DNA of 64,000 nucleotides from assembly GCF_014268745.2 (NCBI RefSeq), contig NZ_JABWRB020000002.1:186001-250000 (forward strand), read 5' to 3'. The notes beneath the pieces are model-generated. The model made no database searches. It saw only the letters and a list, made by a program, of their open reading frames with translations, and was not told where the DNA came from. The position numbers and the translations under genes are program-made. Shown here piece after piece: positions 22,774 through 30,825 of this stretch; within the stretch, counting starts at the first letter, position 1; every line of letters begins with the position of its first letter. Source of the stretch: Pseudomonas zanjanensis (lineage in GTDB: Bacteria > Pseudomonadota > Gammaproteobacteria > Pseudomonadales > Pseudomonadaceae).

Positions 22774-25700
22774 GGTGCTTCGCGGCAGGTGGCAGGCGTT
22801 GTGGGGGGCGTTGCTGAGCCTTTACCTGGCGGCCCCGGCCTATGCGTTCACGCCTTCGGATTCGCCCTTGCTGAGTGCGGCCGCCGTCACGCCGAACGTG
22901 ATGCTGCTGATCGATGATTCGGGGAGCATGAACAACATCATTTGGGCGGCGGGGTTCGATCCGGCGGCGACGCAAACGCGCACTTACGCATGTAACGCCA
23001 GTAACAACTGCAACGACAGGTATGAGCTGGACCTGGAAGACTCGAATATCCTGTTGCTGAGCCTGTTGCGTGGCGGCTGCTCGTCTGGCTGGTACGGTTT
23101 CTATCGCCCCAGCCTCGGCCGAATCTGCCTGCGCTTGCCAGATCCTGTGGGAGGCGGCGATACCCGTTACACCGGCAAATACTTGGCGTATCTGGTGACA
23201 CTGGCCAACGGCTCGAGCCGCGACTTCACCACAGGTACGATCCCCACGGATTATCGAATCAACGTGGCGCGGGATGTCTCCAATGACTTGGTCGCCAATA
23301 ACCGCGCCCTGCGTATTGGACTTGCTACCTTCAACCCACCTAATTACAGCAACTCCGGCCCCGGCGGGTACATCGCTCGCGCCATCAGCGACCTGTCGCC
23401 GGTCACTGGCAGCGTGACCCAAACCCAGGCCAACGCCAACTACAGCGCCCTGATCAATGCCATCAATGGACTGGGCGCGGTTGCGAATACCCCCTTGGCC
23501 GAGAGCTATTACGAAGTCACCCGCTACTTCAGGGGCATGGCGCCTTATTACAATGGAACGCCCGCCACCTACACCAGCCCGATCCAGTACCGTTGCCAGA
23601 AAAATTTCGGCGTGGTGGTCACCGACGGCTTGCCCACCTATGACCGGACGTTTCCTACCAACGACCCGCTGGGCCTTTCCCGGCTGCCGAACTGGGACGG
23701 CATCAGCAGCAACGATGGCGCCGATCCTCTCGGTAATGCGGAGGGCGACACGCTTTACCTGGACGACATCGCCAAGTTCGCCTTCGACATCGACATGCGC
23801 TCCACCGGCACCGACACCACCGGCAAGAGCTGGAACAGCGTGGATTTTCCTCGGCAGTATCTCAATACCTATACCGTAGGATTTGCCGTCACCAACCAGA
23901 TGTTGTCCGACGCAGCCCGTTACGGGGCGGGCAAGTATTATCCGGCGAGCGACAGCGAAGGCCTGAATTCGGCGCTGTCGTCAGCCCTGAGTGATATCAC
24001 TTCCAAAGCTGGCTCCGGGGGCGGCGGCACCACTAACGCCGCCACGTTGTCCAGCACGTCCAGCTACTACCAGACCACCTATGACCCCAAGGACTGGCGT
24101 GGGACCATCCGGGCATTCGGCTTCACCTCGGCGGGCACGGTCAATACGGCAGCGGTGCAATGGACCACCGACACCGCCATCGTGCCGGGTGCCACGGCAC
24201 CGATCTATCAATCCTGGAACACCGCGACCAACGTGCCGGTGACCCTGGCCTACGGCAATTTTTCGCCGGCCCAGCAAACCAGCCTCAGCCAGAACCTGCC
24301 CACGGGGATTACCGGCAATGACCTGGTGGAGTGGAGCAAGGGCGTCAACAAGACCGGCCTGAAGGTGCGCAGCGCATTATTGGGCGACATCATCAATTCG
24401 CCGTTGGTGCTGGCATCGCCCAATGACCAGACCGCTGCGGACCTGCTCAACGACACCAGCTACAGCGCCTACCTGGCGACCAAGGCGACAAACATGAGCA
24501 CCAGCCTGGTGGTGAATGGCAACGATGGTTTCTTCAGTGTCATCAACAGCGCAAACGGCACGCGGCGTTACGCCTACATGCCTTCGAACGTGCTGCCCTC
24601 GTTGCAGGACATTGCCGACGTCAACTACATCAACGGCGTGAGCCACAAATTCCTCGTGGATGGACAGATCGGCGTATTCGACGTGCAATCGGGGAGCGCC
24701 TGGAAGACCGTGGCCGTGGGCGGCACCGGGGCTGGGGGCAAGGTGTTCTATGCGGTCCAACTGTTCGATGCGGCGGCCGGCAATGCGTATCGGGCGTTGT
24801 GGCAAATCAGTGCGCCAACCGTCGCCAACACGGCCAATGCCTTCAATGACTTGGGCTATGCCTACGCGCGCCCCGAAGTCGCACGCCTGGCGGACGGTCG
24901 TTGGGCGGCGTTCATCGCCAATGGCTACGGCAGCAATACGGGTGTGGCGGCGTTGTACGTGGTGGATATCCGCGATGGTTCGCTGATCCGCAAAATCGTC
25001 ATCAACAGCAGCGAAACCGATAACGGCCTGTCGTCGGTCAAGCTGCGGGTCAACTCGCAGAATATAGTGCAGGCCGCCTACGGTGGTGACTTGAAGGGAC
25101 GGATCTGGAAGTTTGACCTCAGCGGCACTTCACCCACCGCGTGGGGCCTGGCGTTTGCTGGGCAACCGTTGTTCACCGCCCCCGGCGGCGCGACCCAGCC
25201 GATCACTGTGCAACCTCTGCTGGCCGACAATCCCCAGGGCGGCACCCAGGTGTTTTTTGGAACCGGCAAGTTCAACGAAGCAGCCGACAAGCTCAACAAG
25301 GATTTGCAGGCGTTCTATTCGATCTGGGACGCCACGGGCGGCGCGGGGCAAATTACCGTGTCGAGCCTGCAGGCCCAGTCGATCACCGGGGTGTTTTCCG
25401 GCAGCACCGGGCAGTTCGTCACCACCAGCCAGAGCGACGTGACGTATCCTGCGCAAAAGGGCTGGTACCTGCCCTTGGTGTACAACAACGTGCTGACCGG
25501 GGAGCGAGTCATCAACCCGGCCAGCCTGGTGCTCGGGCGTGTGGTCTTTACCACGGCCGCCGTGGACACCACTGACCCTTGCGCCAGCTTCGGCACCGGC
25601 AAACTGATCGAATTGGATGCGTTCAACGGTAAGATGCTCAACTATGCGGTACTCGATACCAACAACGATGGTTCGCTCACCAGCCTCGATACCATTTCCG

Positions 25701-25861
25701 CTGGTGTGGTGTTCACGGGCGGCATCCCGACATTGAGCGCCGTCGTCAGTGCCAACGGGGCCACCAATATGATCGTGAACGACTCCGGTGGTGGTATCAC
25801 CGACCTGCTGGGCAAAACCGTCGGCGGCAGCCGCCGTATCATGTGGCGGCAAATACAATGA
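22760..25861 (+). CDS. pilY1: type IV pilus tip adhesin PilY1
   Basis: The 1033-residue exported protein has a signal peptide (to about residue 29, AAPAYA). An N-terminal von Willebrand A-like region has a MIDAS motif DDSGSM at 52-57. The C-terminal half is a PilY1-type beta-propeller (VVNGNDGFFSVINS, YGGDLKGRIWKFDL, VFFGTGKFNE). An EF-hand-like calcium loop, DTNNDGSLTSLD, is at 966-977. PilY1 caps the pilus, promotes assembly against PilT retraction, and acts in surface sensing. It is shorter than P. aeruginosa PilY1 (about 1160 residues), mainly in the N-terminal part. No pilY2 follows: pilE starts 12 bases later. Confidence 0.92.
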   Translation: MRNTKVLRGRWQALWGALLSLYLAAPAYAFTPSDSPLLSAAAVTPNVMLLIDDSGSMNNIIWAAGFDPAATQTRTYACNASNNCNDRYELDLEDSNILLLSLLRGGCSSGWYGFYRPSLGRICLRLPDPVGGGDTRYTGKYLAYLVTLANGSSRDFTTGTIPTDYRINVARDVSNDLVANNRALRIGLATFNPPNYSNSGPGGYIARAISDLSPVTGSVTQTQANANYSALINAINGLGAVANTPLAESYYEVTRYFRGMAPYYNGTPATYTSPIQYRCQKNFGVVVTDGLPTYDRTFPTNDPLGLSRLPNWDGISSNDGADPLGNAEGDTLYLDDIAKFAFDIDMRSTGTDTTGKSWNSVDFPRQYLNTYTVGFAVTNQMLSDAARYGAGKYYPASDSEGLNSALSSALSDITSKAGSGGGGTTNAATLSSTSSYYQTTYDPKDWRGTIRAFGFTSAGTVNTAAVQWTTDTAIVPGATAPIYQSWNTATNVPVTLAYGNFSPAQQTSLSQNLPTGITGNDLVEWSKGVNKTGLKVRSALLGDIINSPLVLASPNDQTAADLLNDTSYSAYLATKATNMSTSLVVNGNDGFFSVINSANGTRRYAYMPSNVLPSLQDIADVNYINGVSHKFLVDGQIGVFDVQSGSAWKTVAVGGTGAGGKVFYAVQLFDAAAGNAYRALWQISAPTVANTANAFNDLGYAYARPEVARLADGRWAAFIANGYGSNTGVAALYVVDIRDGSLIRKIVINSSETDNGLSSVKLRVNSQNIVQAAYGGDLKGRIWKFDLSGTSPTAWGLAFAGQPLFTAPGGATQPITVQPLLADNPQGGTQVFFGTGKFNEAADKLNKDLQAFYSIWDATGGAGQITVSSLQAQSITGVFSGSTGQFVTTSQSDVTYPAQKGWYLPLVYNNVLTGERVINPASLVLGRVVFTTAAVDTTDPCASFGTGKLIELDAFNGKMLNYAVLDTNNDGSLTSLDTISAGVVFTGGIPTLSAVVSANGATNMIVNDSGGGITDLLGKTVGGSRRIMWRQIQ

Positions 25862-25872
25862 GGGAGCAAGGC

Positions 25873-26271
25873 ATGCGCAGATCCAACCGCGGTTTCACCT
25901 TGATCGAAATCATGATCGTGATCGCGATCATCGGTATCGTGATCACCGTCGGCTATCCGAGCCTGACCGAGTATATGAAGAAGGGCCGACGGGCCGAAAT
26001 TGCCGGGCTCTTGTCGGAGCAGGCGCAAATTCTTGAGCGCTACTATTCGAAGAACAACCGCTACACCGATGCGACTGGTCTGAGCAGCGGCAACGATTTC
26101 TACACCATTAACTTGGTACCAACGGACCAGAGCTTCACCCTGACCGCCGTGCGCAAGAGCGGCTCGTCCATGGCGACGGACAAATGCGGTGACTTCAAAA
26201 TCACCAATACCGGCGTACGCAGCGTGGAAAATGCTACTGGGGTGACTGCCAAGGATTGTTGGGGGCGCTGA
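25873..26271 (+). CDS. pilE: type IV pilus minor pilin PilE
   Basis: The 132-residue pilin has the leader MRRSNRG^FTLIEIMIVIAIIGIV with Glu5, followed by the PilE pattern YPSLTEYMKKGRRAEIAGLL and a disulfide pair (DKCGDFKITN and AKDCWGR). AGGGAG precedes the ATG. It closes the fimU-pilE operon, and a terminator hairpin follows. Confidence 0.9.
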   Translation: MRRSNRGFTLIEIMIVIAIIGIVITVGYPSLTEYMKKGRRAEIAGLLSEQAQILERYYSKNNRYTDATGLSSGNDFYTINLVPTDQSFTLTAVRKSGSSMATDKCGDFKITNTGVRSVENATGVTAKDCWGR

Positions 26272-26284
26272 GTTTCTTTTATCC

Positions 26285-26309
26285 GGGCGCGCGTTGCGCC
26301 CTTTGTTTT
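26285..26309 (+). terminator. terminator after pilE
   Basis: The stem GGGCGC-gcgtt-GCGCCC is followed by TTTGTTTT. Confidence 0.75.
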
Positions 26310-26326
26310 GTGAGTCGAATCAGAAC

Positions 26327-27427
26327 ATGACCAGGCAACAGCAAGTGGTGATTGTCGGTGGCGGAGTCATCGGCCTGCTGACGGCGTTCAATCTGGCGTC
26401 CGCAGGGCAACGTGTGGTGCTGCTGGACCGTTCCAATGTCGGCCAGGAATCGTCCTGGGCCGGTGGCGGTATCGTTTCGCCGTTGTACCCGTGGCGCTAT
26501 AGCCCGGCGGTCACGGCGCTGGCCCATTGGTCACAGGATTTTTATCCACAGTTGGGGGAGCGTCTGTTCGCGGCCACCGGGATCGACCCGCAAGTGCATG
26601 TGACCGGGCTTTATTGGCTGGATCTGGACGACCAGGACGAAGCGCTGGCCTGGGCCAAGCGGGAAGGGCGCCCGCTACGGGCTGTGGATATCTCGGCGGT
26701 TCATGATGCGGTGCCGGTGTTGGGCGCGGGTTTTTCCCGGGCGATCTACATGGCTGACGTGGCCAACGTGCGTAATCCCCGGTTGGTGAAGTCCCTCAAG
26801 GCTGCGTTGCTGGCGATGCCGAACGTCACGCTGCATGAGCATTGCGAAGTCAGCGGGTTCATTCGCGACGGTGGGCGTGTGGCGGGCGTGCACAGTTCTG
26901 CCGGTGAAATTCATGGCGATGAGGTGGTGCTGGCCGCCGGTGCCTGGAGTGGCGAGTTGCTCAAGAGCTTGGGCTTGAAGTTGCCGGTCGAGCCGGTCAA
27001 GGGCCAGATGATTTTGTACAAGTGCGCGTCGGATTTTCTGTCGAGCATGGTTCTGGCCAAGGGGCGTTATGCAATCCCGCGGCGTGATGGGCATATTCTG
27101 GTCGGCAGTACGCTGGAGCGTGAAGGCTTCGACAAGACCCCGACCGAGGTTGCGTTGGAGAGCCTGAAGGCTTCGGCGCAGCAGCTGATTCCGGCGTTGG
27201 CGGGTGCCGAGGTGGTGGGGCATTGGGCTGGGCTGCGGCCTGGGTCGCCTGAAGGTATTCCCTATATCGGCGAGGTGCCGGGGATTGCAGGGCTTTGGCT
27301 GAACTGCGGGCATTATCGCAATGGGTTGGTGTTGGCGCCGGCTTCGTGTCAGTTGTTTACGGATTTGATGTTGGGGCGTGAGCCGGTGATTGATCCTGCG
27401 CCGTATGCGCCGGCGGGGCGGTTGTAA
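26327..27427 (+). CDS. thiO: glycine oxidase ThiO-like FAD-dependent oxidoreductase
   Basis: The 366-residue DAO-family flavoprotein has an N-terminal Rossmann motif VVIVGGGVIGLLTAFNLA, then SSWAGGGIVSPLYPW, and a C-terminal WAGLRPGSPEGIPYIGEVPG with NCGHYRNGLVLAP, the ThiO pattern. Glycine oxidase makes iminoglycine for thiazole synthesis in thiamine biosynthesis; the gene is away from other thi genes here, so substrate choice (glycine, sarcosine or other amines) is not settled. The same gene (PA4548) lies between pilR and the fim cluster in P. aeruginosa. Confidence 0.82.
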   Translation: MTRQQQVVIVGGGVIGLLTAFNLASAGQRVVLLDRSNVGQESSWAGGGIVSPLYPWRYSPAVTALAHWSQDFYPQLGERLFAATGIDPQVHVTGLYWLDLDDQDEALAWAKREGRPLRAVDISAVHDAVPVLGAGFSRAIYMADVANVRNPRLVKSLKAALLAMPNVTLHEHCEVSGFIRDGGRVAGVHSSAGEIHGDEVVLAAGAWSGELLKSLGLKLPVEPVKGQMILYKCASDFLSSMVLAKGRYAIPRRDGHILVGSTLEREGFDKTPTEVALESLKASAQQLIPALAGAEVVGHWAGLRPGSPEGIPYIGEVPGIAGLWLNCGHYRNGLVLAPASCQLFTDLMLGREPVIDPAPYAPAGRL

Positions 27428-27449
27428 GGTTTTATAATCCGATCCAAAT

Positions 27450-27478
27450 TGTGGGAGCGAGCCTGCTCGCGATGGCGG
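27450..27478. repeat. single REP half-element
   Basis: One arm only (tgtgggagcgagcctgctcg), with no matching inverted arm nearby. Confidence 0.7.
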
Positions 27479-27489
27479 TTTGATTGAGT

Positions 27490-27764
27490 ACATATCCATT
27501 TCTGCGGTAACGGCTACTTAGGGTTCCGCCCTTACGGCGGCTCACTTTTTTTCAAACGCCAAAAAAAGTAAGCAAAAAAGGCTTGCCCCACCACTCGGTG
27601 CCTCGCTTAGGCTCGGCATGCCCTCAACTCCGGCATTGCTCCGTGGGCCCGCCGCGAAGGGCCATCCATGGCCCAGCGCGGCTAACCCGGCATCCATGCC
27701 GGGTTGCCCACTCCACAATGCCTGCGTTCGGCCATCGTGGTTAAAGGGGCCTCCAGATCAAAAG
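27490..27764. repeat. long intergenic repeat, copy A
   Basis: About 275 bases containing ggttccgcccttacggcgg, gcttgccccaccactcggtg, gggccatccatggcccagcg and the hairpin cccggcatccatgccggg. An inverted copy, split by the IS element, lies at 28141-28241 plus 29901-30076. From memory the same type of sequence is common between genes in the P. fluorescens group. No convincing coding frame. Confidence 0.8.
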
Positions 27765-27770
27765 CCGGGC

Positions 27771-27914
27771 CGAGGCGGCCTTATAGCCGACCTGGCTCTC
27801 CCGCTCGTACACCCATCCGATCTGTGGGAGCAAAGCTTGCTCGCGAGGCGGCCATACAGCCGACCTGATTCTTCCGTTCGTACACCGATCCAATTGTGGG
27901 AGCGAGCCTGCTCG
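27771..27914. repeat. two tandem ~72-bp units, each ending in a REP half
   Basis: Unit 1 (27771-27843) and unit 2 (27844-27914) share cgaggcggcc, agccgacctg, cgttcg/cgctcg-tacacc and a final REP arm (tgtgggagc...gctcg), with scattered differences. Confidence 0.75.
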
Positions 27915-27984
27915 CGAAGAGGCCTGCACATTCAGCACCTTCATCGGCTATGACATCGCCTTCGCGAGCAGGCTCGCTCCCACA
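27895..27984. repeat. REPIN, GGAGCGAGCCTGCTCGCG variant
   Basis: A full pair of inverted arms; the left arm is also the end of the second tandem unit described for 27771-27914. Confidence 0.85.
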
Positions 27985-28043
27985 GGGTTTAGGTGGCCAA
28001 GAAAATTTGTAAATCATCTTCGAACCAATGTGGGCCTATCCCT

Positions 28044-28135
<92 letters not shown>

Positions 28136-28140
28136 CTGCT

Positions 28141-28241
28141 TTTGACTTTGATCTCGGACGCCCCGTTAAACCACGCTGGCCGAACGTAGGTATTGTGGAG
28201 TGGGCATCCCGGCATGGATGCCGGGATAGCCGCGCTGGGCC
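28141..28241. repeat. long intergenic repeat, copy B, left part
   Basis: The inverted counterpart of the end of copy A (gtattgtggagtgggcatcc, the hairpin cccggcatggatgccggg, cgcgctgggcc). It is cut at GGCC by the IS element and continues at 29901. Confidence 0.85.
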
Positions 28242-29900
28242 CAGAGTGTGTAAAAACCGATAAAAACATCGTCGGCACGTCGTGCCGACAGGTGTTGGCC
28301 AACTGATAAAAACCTAAAGCGCTCCTGTACCTCCAAACGGCCCCTACAAGCGCTAGCAAGGCTCAGTAGGCTTGATTAACGGGGCAAAACCGCAGGCTTT
28401 CAGGCCGTCAGCGCCTTCATCAGACCTTGCGCACCTAGGATTTCCATCACTCTTTTCCAATTGTAAGCGAGCACATTCAAGCTCATTTCGGTGCTCACCC
28501 CAGCCAGCCGTCGCGTCAGAAAATGAGTCGCCCCCATCCATTGCTTCAGCGTCCCGAAGGGGTGCTCGACCGTTCTCTTGCGGATGATCATCATCTGCGG
28601 CTCATTGTTCAGGCGGGCCTGCATTTCCTCCAGTACCGCCTCGTGTTCCCAGCGCCGAATCTTTCTCTCTCTGGCCGGTGTGCATTGCGCCTTTGTTGGG
28701 CAGGCTCTGCAGTTGGAGTGCCAGTAAACGTCCAGCTTCTTGCCCTTGTCGACGTAAAAGTTGCGCCAGATCAGCACTTGCTTGGCGGGGCAGACGTACA
28801 CATTTTTTTCCGCGTCGTAAACAAACTCGTCATTGCCGAAGCGGCCATCAAATTTGGCCCGCGAGCTCAGCGTTTTCGGCACATAAGCTGTGATTCCTGC
28901 CTCGTGACAGGCCAGGATTTCTCCGCTTTTGTAATACCCTCGGTCCGCCACCACCGACAACGATTCGATTTGCATCGCCTCACGGGCTTGCTGGGCCATC
29001 GAGCTAAGCTGATCACGGTCGTGACCGACATTGGTCACCTCGTGCGCGACGATTAAATGGTGTTTGGTATCGACTGCTGTCTGCACGTTGTAGCCCACGA
29101 TGCCATGACCGCTCGTCATCATCATCGAGCGCGCGTCCGGGTCGGTCAGCGAGATCTGTTTGTCCGGCGATGCTTCAAGCTGTATTTCAATCGCCTGGAG
29201 CGCCTTCATCTGTTCCTTTAATTTGGCAATTTTTTCTTCCAGGCCGCCTTTGGGCCCTGAAGACTTGGGCTCTTCCCGATCAGCCTCATCCAGGGCCTTC
29301 AGATAACGGGCGATGCTTGACTCGATGTCTTCCATCCGACGCTTCAGCTTGGCGCTGGTAAAATTGCGGTCGCGGTTGTTCACCGCCTTGAATTTACTGC
29401 CATCGATGGCAACGAAGTGTTCCGAGAAGAGCCCCAGTTGTTGACACAACACGACGAACTGCCGACAGACTCCTCGAATGGCCTTCCCATTGTCTTTGCG
29501 GAAGTTGGCGATGGTCTTGAAATCCGGCATCAGGCGACCGGTCAGCCACATCAGCTCGACGTTGCGCTGCGCCTCGCGCTCAAGGCGCCGGCTTGACTGG
29601 ATACGGTTGAGATAGCCGTAGATGTAGATCTTCAGCATGACTGCAGGATGATAAGCCGGTCGGCCTGTTTTAGCGGGGACAGCGCTTTCAAAACCCAAGT
29701 TGATCAGGTCGAGCTCATCCACGAAGACATCGACAACGCGCACCGGATTGGTATCGCTGACGTAGTCGTCCAAGCTCTCGGGGAGCAAGGTAGTTTGATC
29801 TCGGTGTTCACCTTGGATGAAGCGTTTCATGGGCAGCCCTTGCAATGAAGTCCTGGGGAAATCATAGCAAGGGTTGGCTTCGGAGTTTTTACACACTCTG
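28242..29900. mobile_element. complete IS1182-family insertion sequence (1659 bp)
   Basis: Perfect 16-bp terminal inverted repeats CAGAGTGTGTAAAAAC stand at both ends. The element is bounded by a direct GGCC at 28238-28241 and 29901-29904, a 4-bp target duplication. Joining the flanks and removing one GGCC restores the long repeat as seen intact in copy A. It holds one transposase gene. A perfect 9-bp palindrome (gtcggcacg-t-cgtgccgac, 28271-28289) lies inside its left end. Confidence 0.92.
28400..29830 (-). CDS. IS1182-family transposase
   Basis: The 476-residue DDE transposase starts at 29830 (MKRFIQGEHRDQTTLLPESL). The N-terminal IS1182 region contains GRPAYHPAVMLKIYIYGYLN and LTGRLMPDFKTIANFRKDNG. 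The catalytic core includes HFVAIDGSKFKAVNN, LSVVADRGYYKSGEI and the C-terminal RTVEHPFGTLKQWMGATHFL with the final Glu. A Cys cluster (CRACPTKAQC) is typical of the family. The frame is intact, so the element may be active. It cuts and inserts the IS in which it lies. Confidence 0.93.
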   Translation of the reverse strand: MKRFIQGEHRDQTTLLPESLDDYVSDTNPVRVVDVFVDELDLINLGFESAVPAKTGRPAYHPAVMLKIYIYGYLNRIQSSRRLEREAQRNVELMWLTGRLMPDFKTIANFRKDNGKAIRGVCRQFVVLCQQLGLFSEHFVAIDGSKFKAVNNRDRNFTSAKLKRRMEDIESSIARYLKALDEADREEPKSSGPKGGLEEKIAKLKEQMKALQAIEIQLEASPDKQISLTDPDARSMMMTSGHGIVGYNVQTAVDTKHHLIVAHEVTNVGHDRDQLSSMAQQAREAMQIESLSVVADRGYYKSGEILACHEAGITAYVPKTLSSRAKFDGRFGNDEFVYDAEKNVYVCPAKQVLIWRNFYVDKGKKLDVYWHSNCRACPTKAQCTPARERKIRRWEHEAVLEEMQARLNNEPQMMIIRKRTVEHPFGTLKQWMGATHFLTRRLAGVSTEMSLNVLAYNWKRVMEILGAQGLMKALTA

Positions 29901-30076
29901 GGCCATGGATGGCCCTTCGCGGCGGCCCACGGAGCAATGCCGGAGTGAGGGCACACCGAGCCTAGGCGAGGTGCCGAGTGGTGGGGCAAAAGCGTTTTGG
30001 TTACTTTTGCGCTTCTCAAAAGTGACCCGCCGTAAGGGCGGAACCCTAAGCCGCCGTTACCGCAGCAATGGATATA
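29901..30076. repeat. long intergenic repeat, copy B, right part
   Basis: It continues from 28241 after the IS (atggatggcccttcgcggcg, tgccgagtggtggggc, gccgtaagggcggaaccct) and matches the start of copy A in inverted orientation. Some 196 bases follow before the next gene, without a clear further feature. Confidence 0.85.
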
Positions 30077-30272
30077 CACACCGCCCTCACAGCCGACCAA
30101 GCTTTGTGAGAATGGTCGGACAAGACCCCGATTCGAACCGAATTTTCCGACGAGTTCTGGCGGTTGCCGGGTGGGAAGAACCCTGGCTAACCTTTCCCCG
30201 TCGCTGCCAATTCAGCGTCCGGGCGTCGCGGCCCGAAAACTTGGTAATCCATTTCCTCTTTGGAGTACCGCA

Positions 30273-30639
30273 ATGAGTGACAAACCACTACCACCTTCAG
30301 AAACCAATAACGCTTCTCCTGACTCCAGCCATAACACGAAAGGGCTCGATGAAGCCGCCAAACGCGCCCTCGACTATTACCTCGGCCCAAAACCCGAAGC
30401 CCAAAAAGAAACCCACCTCAAACCAGCTATTCACGGTAGTGGACGGCATCGACACCGAATGCCTCCTCACCAACCTCAGCGAAACCCTGGCCTCCGCCAA
30501 TGCCACGATCAGCGACCTGGCCTTCGAACTTGAAGGCTCGCGACGGCATGTCGCCTTGGGGGTACAGCAGCTGATTGAACTGTGTGCATTACTGGCCAAT
30601 CGAGTGCTGGACGAACGGGTGCCGGTGGCGGAAGGCTAG
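30273..30639 (+). pseudogene. DUF6124-like gene with a frameshift
   Basis: Two overlapping frames together give one protein of about 120 residues. The first frame has the N-terminal part (MSDKPLPPSETNN, GLDEAAKRALDYYLGPKPEA). The +1 frame has the C-terminal part (QLFTVVDGIDTECLLTNLSE, ISDLAFELEGSRRHVALGVQ). This is the pattern of the Pseudomonas DUF6124 family. The break lies between about 30395 and 30425 in a C/A-rich stretch (agcccaaaaagaaaccc), so a single-base indel is likely. It could be a true pseudogene, a sequencing error or a slippery site. Family function is unknown. Confidence 0.65.
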
Positions 30640-30664
30640 AAGAGCTGCGAAGGCGAACGCCGAA

Positions 30665-30798
30665 CCTGTGGCGAGGGAGCTTGCTCCCGCTGGGTCGCGA
30701 AGCGGCCCCCAACCTGAGACCTCGGTGCATCAGGTGATCGAGTCGCTGCTTTTGGGGCTGCTGCGCAGCCCAGCGGGAGCAAGCTCCCTCGCCACAGG
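30665..30798. repeat. REPIN, GAGGGAGCTTGCTCCC family, long spacer
   Basis: The arms cctgtggcgagggagcttgc and complement are separated by about 80 bases. It lies between the convergent DUF6124 gene and pilR. Confidence 0.9.
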
Positions 30799-30825
30799 GG
30801 AATACGTGGGCTTCGAAACCGTGGC

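Noticed and set aside
26272..26326. TPP riboswitch before the ThiO-like gene
   Set aside because: The gap is only 55 bases and is filled by the pilE terminator; no thi-box sequence is present.
27618..27953. 111-codon frame across the long repeat and REP units
   Set aside because: It consists only of translated repeat DNA and would occur wherever the repeat occurs.
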